Positions 46,301 through 58,519 are shown, counted from the first letter of the stretch. The stretch: 64,000 nt of DNA from Moniliophthora roreri (GCA_001466705.2 LATX02000208.1:62001-126000), one strand, 5' to 3'. Numbers and translations: made by a program. Notes: generated by a model not told the origin, from the sequence alone.

Positions 46301-49300
46301 AATTTCGGCATCTTTTCCTTTCTTGGGTTGAACGTCCCCTTTGGTACCCGACAATACTGTATCGCCGTGAATCAGTATGCAGGTAAAGTTGCTCTTCAAG
46401 GACAAGGCTTACCATCAACGTATGTAGTGCCTTCAGGGGTAGCCCACACAGCAAAATCAAACTCAGCGAGGGAGTTGATATTGCTCGGGCTGATATCCTC
46501 TCGCAGCTGGTCCATAATCCGAGGTAGCACGCCATCTGGAGACACGAAGACGAGAGTAGTCACGGCTCGGTAGCTTGCTTCAGGGAACCCGGACTATCGT
46601 ACACATTCAGACGCGGGGTCAATACAGTGAAGGGCCGGACAACATACCGTTGAATTAGACGTAGCGCTACTCAACACGAGCTGCAGAAGTTTATCCAAGT
46701 GCCTTAAAACAACCTGTTGAGGGTCACAGTTTGCCTTCTGACAGATGTCAATCCATGTCTGTCGCGAGGAGCCACCTATGACCACCGTTAGTCACAGAAG
46801 ATCGATGTGAAAAGATAAGGGTACTCACAGACCAGCTGATGATGCGCGATAATCAAAGCATCGACAACGACTTGTTCTCTGGTCTCAACATCGACTTCTG
46901 ATGACGTTGGTACCGTACTGAGGAGAAGGCTAGCAAGCCTAGATGTCTTTGCGGGAGCTTCATTCGCAGAAGCGCGTAGAAGGTGTGCTGCTACGGCATC
47001 GCGAACCATTGCGCTCGCGAGCTGAGGATGTAATACTGCAGTGGCTTCCAGAACAGTGATAACATTCCTTCGTACTTCAGGTGATACACCGTTCACAGCT
47101 AGGTGCAGGAAGACGGAACCCAGCTGTGTTCTAAGGTCATGCGTAAGTTATGAGAATGCTTGAGATCGGGACTACACACCTTAGAGTCTCGCTCTTAGTG
47201 ACTTCTTTTTTATAGTATAGCAACGCGGTATCGCACGCGCGTAACAACCAAGTTTCATCCTCTGGATCCGTCACCTTCTGATACACCTTGTCCCAGACCA
47301 GGAATGAGGGCTTGCTCGAGCTAGTGCCCACAGATTGTAATACGGGATTCTTCGAAATCACCTCATCTGCGACCACCAAAGATAAGCATCATCAAGAATT
47401 CACGTTTGGACACACTCACCAAAAGCCCCAGAACGTGAAAACGGTCCCAACAGTACTGCGAGGCCGATATAAGCTTCCAGTGGGCCTGAAGTCGCAGTAG
47501 CTGCGTTGCCGCTTATAGTCTTCAAGATGTTTTCGAACGAAGACAGAATGGCTTTTGCAAAGTCCAGCGAAGCCTTGCTAAACTCCGCCGTCTCCGTACC
47601 ATATGAATCCCAAAGAGCACCACCTGCCAGTAAGGAAAACGCTCGCCGTATCGGTGGCTTGAGGCTACCCATTTCTTTGGCTATGAGTGCGGTGATATCT
47701 TTGGGTAAGACAACGTCTTGTTTGAGGAGATAACCGATATGCGGAGCAAGTGCTTTTGCTAGGACACTGATGGCAGCTTCATGTGTCTCTTTCGCCAAAA
47801 GGGGTGTTGCGGCCTGGACGAGAGATGAGGATAGGTCCTGCGATGGAGAAACTTCGGCCAACATGGAGAACAACGCGACTCTGTGCTCTGCTCCTGCTGT
47901 TTTGCCTGTCCTGGGTAACGCCAGCAACTCGGTGACAGCGAGCTGAAGAGTGGCTTCCGGGATATTTTTGGTGATCACTGACTGGAAGAGAGTAATGGAG
48001 CTAGTGCGAACGGACGCGTTACTGGACTTGGCGCTGTTGATGACTTGGGTGACAACGCGTTTGCATGACTCGGAGTCCAAGGGGTAGGAGTAAGACTTGA
48101 AGAAGTGTGTCAACACTATAGCTTTGTTAGGTCAATAGATACAACGATGAACGAGAGACTCGTACCATCAAGAGAGTATTCGGGAGATCGAAGTAATGCC
48201 TTGTCTGCAGTTGGTAGAACAGCAGATTTGAAGTCGCCTTCTGTGAAGAAGACACTGATTAAATCGCTAAGGGATGACTATACACCATGATGAGTAAGCC
48301 GCACCAAAGGCCAACTAGTCGGAGCTCACCAGAACATGAGCAGGGACTGCGGCCTTGGACATCAATACGGAAGTGGTGTAGATGGACACCAGTTCATTCT
48401 TGACCTCGGAAGGGAGGCGAGTGTTAGGTTCCTCTTTGACGTTCTTGAGTCGTATCAGAACGCTGATGGCAACACCCGTCAAAGGAATGAATCGTAAGGG
48501 CGACTGGCTCGATTTCGTGAGGGCAAGTAACGTTGAGATCAACGTGGGTATTTTATCGCCAGCCTGTGGACACTCAGAGAAGCACGTCCTGTAAAACAGT
48601 AGGACAGACTTACTGAACGTAAAGCACGACGAGTTTGAACTAGAGCTCCGTTTTTCAGCGATGGTTTTGCTTGTTGCGATTCTAGTATCATGTCTAACAG
48701 TGTAGCCATAACACCAACTACCACTTTCCATGGTTGTGATTCGGTGAACAGTGGGTTGTTTTCTAGGCAAACGGTATATAAATCGCAAGTCCAACTGAGC
48801 AAAACGAACAGGTTCGAAGGTGCATATGAACTAAAGGTGACATTGGTCAGATGTACGCGTCCAGTAATCATATAAATTGCGCACCTGGAAGACCCGCGGT
48901 TCGATAAGCGGGATACTTCGTTGGAGAGCCAACCAAGGATCTGTTCAGCGACGCCCATCTTCTGCTCATCCTGTGCACCCTTCTCGGTCCCTCGAAGCTC
49001 GTCCCTCCGCACCAGCTCCATGCCTACGGTTTTCACCGCTTCTCGTGATGGTCCATCCGCATATCTCGGATACGTGAGAGTCAATAATTTGAAGACATCC
49101 AAAATCTGCGAAAGGTTAAGATCTTGAAAAAGATTTGTATGTTCACCAGAACGCGAAAAACCGGGAGCACACCTCCATGTTTTGCCAAGGGTAACAGCTC
49201 ATCATGCAAGAATCTTGTTCGAATGCTCGTCTTGCTCTCCAATAACACACTTTGCGCAAACTCTAGAGCTTTCGGCCAATCTTGTAATACCCTATCTCGC

Positions 49301-49383
49301 TGCCACACGTGCCCAGCTGCTTCTCCATCCTCCTCCCCCACTCCAGTCGACGAAAGCCATGAATGTATATCCGATTTGGTCAT
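40304..49383 (-). CDS. GCN1: GCN1, ribosome-bound activator of the eIF2-alpha kinase GCN2
   Basis: More than 20 exons encode about 2500 residues made of HEAT repeats. N-terminal landmark: LLTLTYPRYADGPSREAV. The middle third (43562-44773) is the eEF3-like HEAT block with KYGTRRGAAYGLAGVLKG, EPRQGVLFAFETMS and GLDEKQWRSKKGSIELLG. It is followed by the GCN2-RWD-binding region (about 41.9-43.5 kb), with LELENGMFNPGWRIRVS-type sequence, GVERRDRLLASLYLVRQD and IWKALVHNTPRT. The C-terminus is IARPA-like (DIGRPARGARDLLRTN). GCN1 works with GCN20 on stalled or colliding ribosomes to pass the uncharged-tRNA signal to GCN2. The start is uncertain: the ATG at 49383 is the first good one in frame, but coding-like sequence (LSFAKIKSRVEDAGP) extends upstream, so a short first exon may exist. 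Confidence 0.93.
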
Positions 49384-49970
49384 AGGCCCAGCGTCCTCGA
49401 CTCTGGACTTGATTTTGGCAAAACTGAGTTTTCCGGACAGCGCGTCGAAACGATTGGATCAGATGGTGGTGGTTGGTCTATCGGGAGCTCCGAGTCCTGG
49501 AATTTTGAACAAATTAAGTGAGGAGTATGTGATAGTGCTCGATGCAAATAGGATCCTGGGATGAACACAGGAAAGAGCTCGAGAACACCAGCTTGGAGAG
49601 CGATGGACAGAGTCACTGGCCAAAATTTCCGATTTGTTTGGCAGCGGGGAAGTAGCCAAATACTCTAAGCCTCGGGCCGGCTTTGACATCTCCGACCTCG
49701 ACCGCAACGAACATTCTCGCTTTGATCTGCTGCTTAGCCGTGTACAAGCCGCGTACATAGTGCGTTCCGTTTCAAAGCTGGGAAGCACGATGGTATACTT
49801 ATAGAAAAAACTTATCAGTCGTTGCCTGTTCTTACCAGCTCCGGACAGCGAGTGAAGTGATTAGTAGGAAGAGATTCTGAAGCAGTCGTGGAGCAGGCTT
49901 CTGTGAGTTGCGAATCTGCATGCTGTACTACCTGCAATCCTAAGGCTAGAATGACAAACTCTCAGGTGAA
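49384..49970. other. Divergent region between GCN1 and the PrpF-like gene
   Basis: Probably holds both promoters and perhaps a short 5' exon of GCN1: one minus frame continues 17 codons upstream of the chosen start before a TGA. No other feature identified. Confidence 0.45.
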
Positions 49971-51227
49971 ATGTTCTCACCAAAGTCTATGAGATCACCC
50001 ATAATGGCACTGAAACGAGGTTTATCTGGCTCAGCAACCCCAAACCCAATGCCTGCAACTTTCCTTCGAGGAGGTACTTCCAAAGGGATATATCTCAATC
50101 AGGCCGACCTTCCCAGCGATAAATCTAAATGGGATGAAATATTCCTGGGAATCATGGGATCCCCAGACCCAGAATACGGAAGACAATTGAATGGTATGGG
50201 CGGAGGCGTTTCCAGTCTGTCCAAGATTTGCGTTGTCCACCCTGCAAGCAAAGAGCAAGCAGCCGAAGGGATCGATGTGGAATACACCTTCGTCCAAGTA
50301 GGAATCCGGGACAGCTCCATAGACTACTCTGGGAACTGCGGTAACCTCTCCAGCATGATTGGTGTATTCGCAGTCGACGAGAAGATGTGTCGACCCCGAA
50401 TTCGAAACACTGAGGGTAACAAAGCACTGGGATCGGTCCGCGCATTCAACACCAACACTCGTAAAGTGATAGAAACCACCTTTCCTCTTCGCACGAACCA
50501 ACGTACAGAGAGCATGGTCATGGTTCCTGATATTGACGTTCCCGAGACTTCAATCGCTGGTGTCCCCGGTAAAGCATCGAGAATCATCCTTGATTTCTTG
50601 GACCCCAGTGGAGCGAGGACGGGGAAGCTGCTTCCTTCAGGATCTCCTAAAGACATGCTTGTAATCGGAGAATCCTCTGAACTTGGCGCTTATGCTTCCC
50701 TCGTTGATGCCACGAATCCTGCTGTAATCGTATCGTATGAAGGTCTAGCCGGATTCCTTGGTGGATTACAGCCGTTGGAGGACTATCTCGCTTCCCGGTC
50801 AACTTCCGGAGCGCAGCAGGTATCTGAGGCGCTAGAGGGGCTCCGTCAGGCTGGCACCAAACGGATGGGTCTTGATCCTTCTGCTCAGGCCCAGCCGAAG
50901 ATTGCAATTGTCAGTCGGCCCAGTTCCGCTGAAGATATCACAAACGAGGTAGATGTTGTCGTTCATGCCTTGTCAATGGGTGTTCTGCACAAAGCGATTC
51001 CCATGACCGTTGGTCTGTGCCTTGGGGTGGCCGCTAATACTCCTGGCACGTTGGTTTGGGATATAGTTAAACGCCCCAACAAAAAGAAAGAAAGCGGCAT
51101 TGTGCGGCTTCGCCATCCCGGTGGATTGGTGGATGTTGGTGGGAAGTTTGACGCTGACGGCACTGTGACTAGTGCTCAGGTCGTGAGGACTGGGAGAAGG
51201 TTGATGAAAGGTCATGTTTGGTGGTGA
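49971..51227 (+). CDS. PrpF-like methylaconitate/aconitate isomerase family protein
   Basis: A single uninterrupted frame of 418 residues, unusual here where most genes have many introns. The PrpF hallmarks are plain: MPATFLRGGTSKGIYLNQAD near the start, GRQLNGMGGGVSSLSKICVV, DYSGNCGNLSSMIGVFA (the catalytic cysteine loop of the diaminopimelate-epimerase fold), and a second half with GTLVWDIVKRP and RLRHPGGLVDV. Bacterial PrpF isomerises 2-methylaconitate in the AcnD-type methylcitrate cycle. Fungal members are usually annotated only by homology, and the substrate here is not certain. An alternative start is the ATG at 50004. The lack of introns may mean old horizontal acquisition or intron loss. 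Confidence 0.88.
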   Translation: MFSPKSMRSPIMALKRGLSGSATPNPMPATFLRGGTSKGIYLNQADLPSDKSKWDEIFLGIMGSPDPEYGRQLNGMGGGVSSLSKICVVHPASKEQAAEGIDVEYTFVQVGIRDSSIDYSGNCGNLSSMIGVFAVDEKMCRPRIRNTEGNKALGSVRAFNTNTRKVIETTFPLRTNQRTESMVMVPDIDVPETSIAGVPGKASRIILDFLDPSGARTGKLLPSGSPKDMLVIGESSELGAYASLVDATNPAVIVSYEGLAGFLGGLQPLEDYLASRSTSGAQQVSEALEGLRQAGTKRMGLDPSAQAQPKIAIVSRPSSAEDITNEVDVVVHALSMGVLHKAIPMTVGLCLGVAANTPGTLVWDIVKRPNKKKESGIVRLRHPGGLVDVGGKFDADGTVTSAQVVRTGRRLMKGHVWW

Positions 51228-52094
51228 AACAGCGATAAGCGTACGTATTCATCTCCAAACTGAAAGTGCTCATTCTGATGGTTCATCTCGAAAGAATTAT
51301 TCGCATGCTCGTTTATCTGTATAAGAACACTCGCTTGGGTTATTTCACATATATGCCGAAACTCTGCTCCAATAGTATGGGGACGAAGTTGAGATGAAGT
51401 CAACGAAGTTTGTACACGTATCTGTTCTTTCTTTTGGAATACTAATCTCGGAATCCCATGTGATTTCTGAGGTGCAGATACCGATAGATGCCTCTGCCAG
51501 CTTGCCGGAAACGCCATTGATACAACTATGCTCGCCAATAAATGATATCTCACAGATCCTGATTTCTCTCTTCATTCACATTGGAGCTTCCTTCTTACTC
51601 TGCACTCTGTGGAGAATGGCTACTCGAGAGCCTTTCTCATCGGACCGTAGTTAGTTAAGGTTGGAAAGGCGACAAGGCTTCCCTGAGCTCCGGTGTTTGC
51701 CCAGCACCTCATACTCACAAGTCAACTTGGGAGAAAAGGGAGAAAACTCGGAAATGGCATGAACCTGTCAGATAGATCACCATGCCCTACACGTCCCATT
51801 CACAAATCTCCAAACCGAAAACCTTTAGGGCTGGCACAGGCACCTAATGAATGGTTTCGAGTGTTCATCAAGTCCACGTGAAAACTGGCGAATCCTCGGA
51901 ATTCTTTCAGGAATCCCTCCTCACCACCGTTCTTCTGACTCGGACGTCATCAGCGCTCACCGTAACTGCTTTCGTTTACGGAAAACCGAGCTTTGTTGGA
52001 CGGAAGTTGTGCCCGGACTTCGGTCCGGTGAAACATCGGGATTGACCAAAATGGTTATAAGTCCGGTTTTCGCTCCTTGTCGCCTACACCGACG
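51228..52094. other. Intergenic region
   Basis: About 870 bases between the PrpF-like gene and the lactonase gene. Only short frames on both strands; nothing recognised. Confidence 0.5.
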
Positions 52095-53260
52095 ATGACT
52101 TACCGAATCCTTGTTGGCTCTTACACTCACGAGGTTTTTACTCTCGAATTCGACTCCAAGTCGTCTTCAATATCGACTCTCGCGACATCCACTGTCGGCT
52201 TTCATCCATCCTGGGTAACGACACACCCAGAGGATCCTTCTCTCGTTTTCGCGTGTCTGGAACAGAGCGATGGAGGAATTGTAGCGTTGAAGTATGACAA
52301 TACCGGAAAGGGGACTGTAGTTGCATCTGCTCCGAGTGGCGGACAGGATCCATGCCATCTTTTGGTCAAAGACGACGAATTGTTCATTGCGAATGTGAGT
52401 GCTCGTTATCAGACATGGTCTTCACGCGGTTGCATCATTGACAACGTTATCAGTACTCTTCTGGCGACTTTGCAATTCTGCCTGTCTCCCATAAGCCTCC
52501 CTATATTCTCTCTCAAACTCCGGCTGTAACCCGCCTCACTGGGAGTGGTCCAAATAAGGAACGTCAACTCTCAGCGCATGCTCATGGAGTATATTGGATC
52601 GAGGAAACCAAAGAGATTCTTGTGCCAGATCTAGGAGGAGATTTTGTATATCGCTTTCGCAAGGATGGAGGAGCGTGGGATATAGCAGGGAAGATAAAGT
52701 TCGAATCTGGTGGAGGACCACGACACATTGCGCTTCACGGTACGCTTATGCCCTTCAATACAGGAATTTTCTCATCATGAAATTTTTCAGATGGCGTTCT
52801 ATACACTCTTCTAGAGTTAAAGTCTTCAGTCGTAAAGCATGTATTCCCATCTCTTCCCCAGGAGCCAGTATTCCTCGCGGATTCCTCGACACTGTTACAT
52901 CCGCCTCCGCTCCCAAACGAAATGCTTGCTGCGGAGATTCTCATCCCGCAACCGAACTCCCAATATCCGACGACCTATGTCTACATCTCCAACCGAAACG
53001 ATCCCTCTCCTGATGGAGACACCATCGCCATATTCGAGGCCAACGCATCGAAAAGCCTGATGCTCGTGAAAGAAGTTCGGACTGGTCTCAAGCATCTTCG
53101 AGGAATGGCTTTCGGAGGTTCACATGACCAATGGTTGGTCGCGGGAGGAGTTAATGGCGGTGGCGTCAAGATATTCGAGCGAATTGATGGCGGGAAGAAT
53201 TTGAAACTTATCGCTGCTAAGGAAGATATCCAAGGTCCGACGGCGTTTCTCTGGAGGTAG
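52095..53260 (+). CDS. Lactonase with seven-bladed beta-propeller fold (6-phosphogluconolactonase-like)
   Basis: Three exons, about 350 residues. The start MTYRILVGSYTHEVFTLEFD is the first propeller blade typical of this family. Further family marks are HPSWVTTHPEDPSLVFACLE, GQDPCHLLVKDDELFIANYS, the strongly conserved histidine block LSAHAHGVYW, EILVPDLGGDFVYRF, GGPRHIALH and TTYVYISNRN. The first intron splits AN from YSSGDF and the second follows ALH. The family hydrolyses sugar lactones (6-phosphogluconolactone, or muconate lactones in relatives). No signal peptide, so cytosolic. An upstream TTG frame exists but 52095 is the first ATG in frame. Confidence 0.9.
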
Positions 53261-53749
53261 ACTCGGTATCTGAACGGAGCAGGTGAGTAGAGATAGCAGA
53301 CAAGGCTAAATCAAGTTGTAGTATCATATGTATTATATTAGAAGCTTTGCGCCCCGACAAGTCTTGTATGTTCAAAGCCGCGAGGGTCTAGAGACGTCTA
53401 AACTTTAGAAGATTTCGTTTGATCCGTCAATGCACCGGCCAAGCATCGGCAGCCCAGGCGCGACCGGCTTTGGAGCTTGGAGCTTGAAAGCTTGAAGCTT
53501 GAAGCTAATTGTCACACGCCGAGTGACACTGTTACAAGCTTATTGATGATCCCAACAGCTCTAGGACGCGACGAGCTAGCTGGCACGTCTGTTTTCTTTC
53601 GCATGACCTCAGCGCGGCCTAAGCTGGCTTATTTAAGCTGCTGATCCAACGCGCCGTCACGCGTCACGGTCAGATGTCCAAGTCACAGAATTTCTTTTTT
53701 CGCAACGTAATCTAAACACCACCATCTCGGTTGCCCGACGTTTGCCTTC
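53261..53749. other. Intergenic region with a short tandem repeat
   Basis: Near 53472-53505 the word AGCTTGAA or AGCTTGGA is repeated four times in a row. TATTTAAG at about 53629 may be a promoter element of the following pseudogene. Confidence 0.5.
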
Positions 53750-55202
53750 ATGGCTCAGCTACCGACTCATGGTACTCCATCTCATTGCTTTAGGTTCTGA
53801 TCTCACTCGACGGTGCTACAGGAGTCCCAATAAACTCAAATATTCCGACCGAAATCGTCGAGAAAATCATAGAGTGGAACACGGATGATGAAGAAGAGCT
53901 ACGCAAGTACTGTGGCGTTTCCCATCTTTGACGTGAAATAGCGCTTTCCTTCTTTCACCACGAGATTCAACTTTTTGATAAATCGTGCTTCGATTCCTAG
54001 AACAGTCATTTCGCCTCGTCTCCTGAACTCGTTTCAACAATTGGACGCGTTGTTCTTCAAGCCACAACGACAACCGATCTCTTATGGACGTCCCTTCCAA
54101 CCATGCATCGGGTCACAGAACTCATATGAAGCCCTACGAACGACAACCCCATAAGAGTCACACCAGCCGTGATTCAATTCCTGCATTCATTCCCGAACCT
54201 CAAAAAAGTCGATATTCGTACCTCATTTCCCGATCTCCATCATCTGCAGTCATTCATCTCTAAATGCGGCCATATTCTGGAGCTTTCACTTGAAGATGAC
54301 GTGGAATGGCAGAGCCAAGGATTGAATGGGCCCACCAGCGACAGCGCACCACTCATTGACGTTTCGTCTCTCCACGTGCTGGATATTTTCGTCGGTGAAC
54401 ATTCATTCGATCAGTTCCTACATGCATTGTCTCCTTCCACGAATCTTCGAACTTTGATCGTTCGATTCTATGGACTCCACCCTTCGAGATTTTTGCCCCT
54501 ACTCGCAAACTTCTCAGGGTCGCTCTGTCACCTCAAGCTGAACGCCGAAAAAGAGCGAGCACTCCCGCATCCAAGGATTGTGTTGGGGCGAGGCAGTAAG
54601 TATTTATACAGATTTGTACAGAGCTGTAACTAATTCACAAGTTACAGTAATTCTACCTTAAAGTACCCAATCACTTTCAGCGCCGTTACCGCCCGTAGTG
54701 CAGGTGGTTCAGCCCCAGCCCCCTTCCTTGTATGATTTGTTCGGTACCTTACCGCCGCCTTTTTCCGAGTTGCAACTGCATGCTCTCCGCATCCTCACCA
54801 TGGGAACGTTTAGTGTTCAAACCGGATACGATTCGGACCCTAGATATGTCCCTCTCTGGACTAAGTACTTTCTCTTCTCTATAGATGCGAGGAATTGTCT
54901 TCAGTTTGAGTTGAAATGCCTTGCGGACGAACCCAAGGACGTTGTTAAACTTACCGAAATGAAGGAGCTCGTGCGGGTTATCAGAGAGGATCTCTGGGAT
55001 ACAAGAAGCCGCGTTATGCATTGTTACGGTGGAGGATTGGGACAGAGGTACGAAGGCCAAACTGGAGAAGAAGGCGCAGCAATTCCTACCAGAAGAAGAG
55101 TGTGGTGGTGTGCATGTGAAGCTCGAGTTCTGTAAGTCACCTTGTTGTGTGGCGCTGCTTGCGGTCTGATACGACACATCGTTCTGCAAAGGGTGGGATT
55201 GA
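53750..55202 (+). pseudogene. F-box/LRR-type protein, broken by Trp-to-stop changes and a frameshift
   Basis: The start (MAQLPTHG, one intron, then NIPTEIVEKIIEW) is a short F-box-like segment. The same frame continues YCGVSHL-stop-REIALSFFHHEIQLF, then CFDS-stop-NSHFASSPELV, then TMHRVTELI-stop-SPTNDNP, then FLHSFPNLKKVDIRTS and leucine-rich text. The stops are TGA at 53929, TAG at 53998 and TGA at 54127, all in one frame and each where Trp would suit the family. Near 55000 the frame shifts once more before LCIVTVEDWDRG and FLPEEECGGVHVKLEF; a final intron leads to a TGA at 55200. F-box proteins would recruit substrates to SCF ubiquitin ligase, but this copy cannot be translated whole. Confidence 0.72.
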
Positions 55203-55359
55203 AGCCACGACACTGGACAATAACGGACTTTGCCCCTCGTAAAGAGTTTCTTGTACGGGTACTGCGGCTCATATAACATGTACACTAATCCTGATCTAAT
55301 CTCCTTGAGCAAGGTTGCCGGGGCATTCTATAAAGTACCCGATTCTGAATCCCCAACTG

Positions 55360-56000
55360 TTAAGGCGAATCTTCCCTGATATACTGCAGCATGTCCTCCG
55401 GAACAATCCCGATCCTCTGAATCGGTTTCGATGGATTGTCACGTCTTTTCTCCGCCCTCTGCGCATCTGCATTACTGAGTCGCTGAAGTTGCTTCCAGCT
55501 TCCGCTACGAATCACGCACGACCTTCCAGAAAATGACATCTCTAATACTGCCTTCGTCCTTCTCCTTCAATTCGGCACGCAATGCTGAAATGACACTGTG
55601 ACCTCGCGAGATTTTAGCCTCTAGACTCGGGATCGGTCTCTCCTTATTCAATCAATCATTTTCAATGAGATCGTTTCCAGACTGGGAAAGCTACTAAATT
55701 AGTTAAGATCTCCCGCCACGTTACGACAGTGTTTGCAGATTTGAAATGGTATCATTTTCCCGGCGCGCGATATGATTTAAATGAAGTGATTGAAACACGC
55801 TACTTTTAATGGCGAACGCGCGGTCTTAGATCTTAGGTCCAGACAACTATCCACAAGGAAATGTACATGGAAAGGATGGGGACGGCGGTCTCTATATTGG
55901 TTTCGTAAGCCCTGGCAGAAATGTCACGCAGAAATGTGTGCTATCAATTCAATTAGCCTAGTATTCGCCGTGTTCCTTTGGTTCCTGCTTCTGTGGACAT
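55360..56000 (-). pseudogene. RAI1/DXO-type gene copy with its middle deleted
   Basis: The C-terminal end (MLQYIREDSP, stop at 55360-55362) and the N-terminal start (ATG at 56000) closely match the intact gene at 61401-62754 at DNA level, but about 700 bases corresponding to roughly 61.68-62.40 kb are missing near 55640-55665. The catalytic core exons are therefore gone. Frames are also shifted in the N-terminal part. The similarity continues past the gene end into the neighbouring F-box-like sequence, showing that a larger block was duplicated. Confidence 0.85.
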
Positions 56001-56247
56001 GCTTGTCGAATAATGGAGCTGATCTGACGAGAAAACAAAATCCTCCATTTCGTTAAGGTCTGACGGGGTGATTAAAAGAGTATAGTAGTAGTCTCTAAGA
56101 TATGAAAGATATGAGAAAGAGAATCGCGAGAGACCAAGTTGAGAATGAAAAAAAAAAAAAAAAAGACGGAGCGTCGCAATAAGCGCCCAACGTTTTCGTC
56201 GGACGCGAAAAATGAGTAATTGATTGAACTAGGTGAACTCTGTTATC

Positions 56248-58519
56248 CTAGTCGTATAATGCATTGTCGCTCCGGATCAAGTCCGCTGCCCTTTCCGCAA
56301 CGATGTATACCGGCGCCTGCGTATTGCATTCAGGTATCAAGGGCTACTAGTCGTGAGCAATATATACGGGTACAATTGGTACAGGCACTTACAAACACTG
56401 ACGCATCGACCACCCTTAATCCTTCGACGCCTTTCACTTTCAATGTAGAGTCAACGACCCCACCCGGACCCATTGACGCACTACAGCTAGGATGAGCATA
56501 GCCCCCGGTGTTGGCCCTGGCAAACGCTGCTTTCTCCTGGTCTGTAGTTGCATTCGCCAAGTCTCCGAATGGACCTTCGACAATACCTTGAAACTGAGGA
56601 AGCGACAGGAAGTCTTCAACTATTTTTATTGCCTGGACTTGAGTATTGATATCGTAGTCAGTTGTATATAAGCCATAGTCGATAAGTGGAGGGTCGAAAG
56701 GATTAGAAGATGACAATTTCAGGGATCCTCCTGAAGACATACCGCCTCACGTTAAACAGAATTTGTGGGGGAAAAAGGACAAGGAGACGTACGTGACGTT
56801 GGACTTATTACAGCGGTAATCACAGAAAGGAATCGGCCGGTCGATGGCAGCACCGGGGCCGTTGGAATTGCCTGGTAACTGGGCTAGGATGACATATCAA
56901 AAATTGTCCAAATCTTCTTAGGGAATGGCTGTGAGCTTACTACGAATCCAAACATTATGTTACCACTTCCAGGTCCCGAAGAAGGGTCTTCATAAGCAGA
57001 AGCTTTCACGTTCCCTGCGATCGGGCCCAGAGAATTGACATACGCTCCTGTCCTGTTGGTTTCCCATTGAGACAATAGCTGAGCTTGCAAGGTCGTATTG
57101 CGTAATACTTCATCCAGGGTTTCCGTTGAAGGAGTCACGGAGAAAATGGTTGTTAATAAAGGATGCTCAGTTAGATTTGCTCCAACTGCAGGAGAATGAA
57201 GGACGAGGGGAATATCGAAAGCCTCCAAGTCTTCCCTGGGTCCAATGCCAGATAGCAAGAGTAGCTGGGGAGTGTTGAGCGAGCCAGCACTGAGGATTAT
57301 CTCCTTAGAGGCTGTAACGTTTACTCGAGGTCCTGTACGGTGGATTAATCGCTTCCGTGAAACATGGCAAACATGCTTGTCCTCACCATTGACATCTGAC
57401 GCAATCTCAACTGTGCGAATACGCGGTGTTCCGTTTCCCGAAAAATCGGATGGGTACAGTTTCGTAGCTCTTGTGTGAATCAGAACATCGAGATTAGACC
57501 TTGGAATTGCAGGTTGAAGGTATGCAGTTGCGGCGCTATTACGAATTCCGCCACCAATACTGTATTGGCTCCATCCTGTCAAAACACTGTTATAGCTTTT
57601 GGTGTGACGACTATGATGAAGAAACCAACCGATTCCAAGAGTGTTCCCAGCGTTATAATCAACATTAAAAGCGAGCTGGCCTTCGGAATTCTTAGCAACA
57701 TCTTCTATAGTCGACATTACAGGCTGAGGTGATGACACCAAAGTGACATTCACTGGACCATCTCCGTGTGCTGAAGGATCAACTTGGCCAGTTATGTCGC
57801 GTCCGTCTTGAGGAGTAACTAACCGCGATGTCTAGCAAGAGTGAGGCGGTTATTGGGCGGATACGTCAATTATAGGAAGAGGTAACACCTTGAAGTAGTA
57901 TTTCGAAACAGACTTCCAAGCCCAACCTTCATCACCGGTGAGTTTCGCGAAGTTATCCCACATATCGTTGGACCCGCGATACCAGTACATTTCATCTTTG
58001 AGACATGTTACGCTTGAAGGGATAGATGAAATCGTGAACATACTAATGCTGCTGCTTCCTCCGAGCACGAAACCTCTTGGCACACTAATTTGTCTTCCAT
58101 CGGCACCAGCTTGGGAAACGGTGCTATAGTTCCAATCCAAGGGTCCACCAAAAAGATTGCCCGCAAGGAAGGGTACTTCAGATGCGAGGACACCTTCGTT
58201 GCTAGAGAAAGGTCATAAGCTGACGATTGTGATGGATTGACAGGAATGAAACGGACTTTACACCCGCTTCCACGACCAAAACTTTGGAATTTCCATCTTC
58301 GGTGAGTCTATTCGCTAGCACACTACCTGCTGTGCCACCTAAATGAAACATTAGGATCGAGTTGGCACTCAGGAGCGATTTGAGAGCCATACCTCCGACA
58401 ATAACGAAATCATAGCGAGTGTTGACGTCGAGTTCTGACAGGCTGTTCAGAAGTCGTGCTACGCTGTAGGAGGGCCCTAGGGCTGCGAAAAGAAGAGATG
58501 AAACGGAAAGCAGCCTCAT
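56248..58519 (-). CDS. GMC oxidoreductase (aryl-alcohol-oxidase-like), secreted
   Basis: About nine exons give some 600 residues. A signal peptide (MRLLSVSSLLFAALGPSYS) precedes the FAD site IVGGGTAGSVLANRLTE; next are VPRGFVLGGSSSIN (GMC signature 1), KEIILSAGSLNTPQLLLLSG (signature 2) and the first catalytic His in GGYAHPSCSASMGPGG. The last exon, after an intron following VVDASVF, reads PLIPECNTQAPVYIVAERAAD. Here the second catalytic position, His in most aryl-alcohol oxidases, is Asn, as in some other GMC branches. Family role: oxidise alcohols or sugars with FAD and pass electrons to oxygen (making peroxide) or other acceptors. Extracellular, typical of wood- or litter-decay fungi. All splice sites are plausible and no lesion is seen. 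Confidence 0.88.

Noticed and set aside
53907..54000. An intron from CGCAA-gtactg to attcctag in the F-box-type gene that would remove two stops
   Set aside because: Splicing it shifts into a frame that ends soon and loses the good F-box-like text, whereas the unspliced frame continues sensibly on both sides of each stop.
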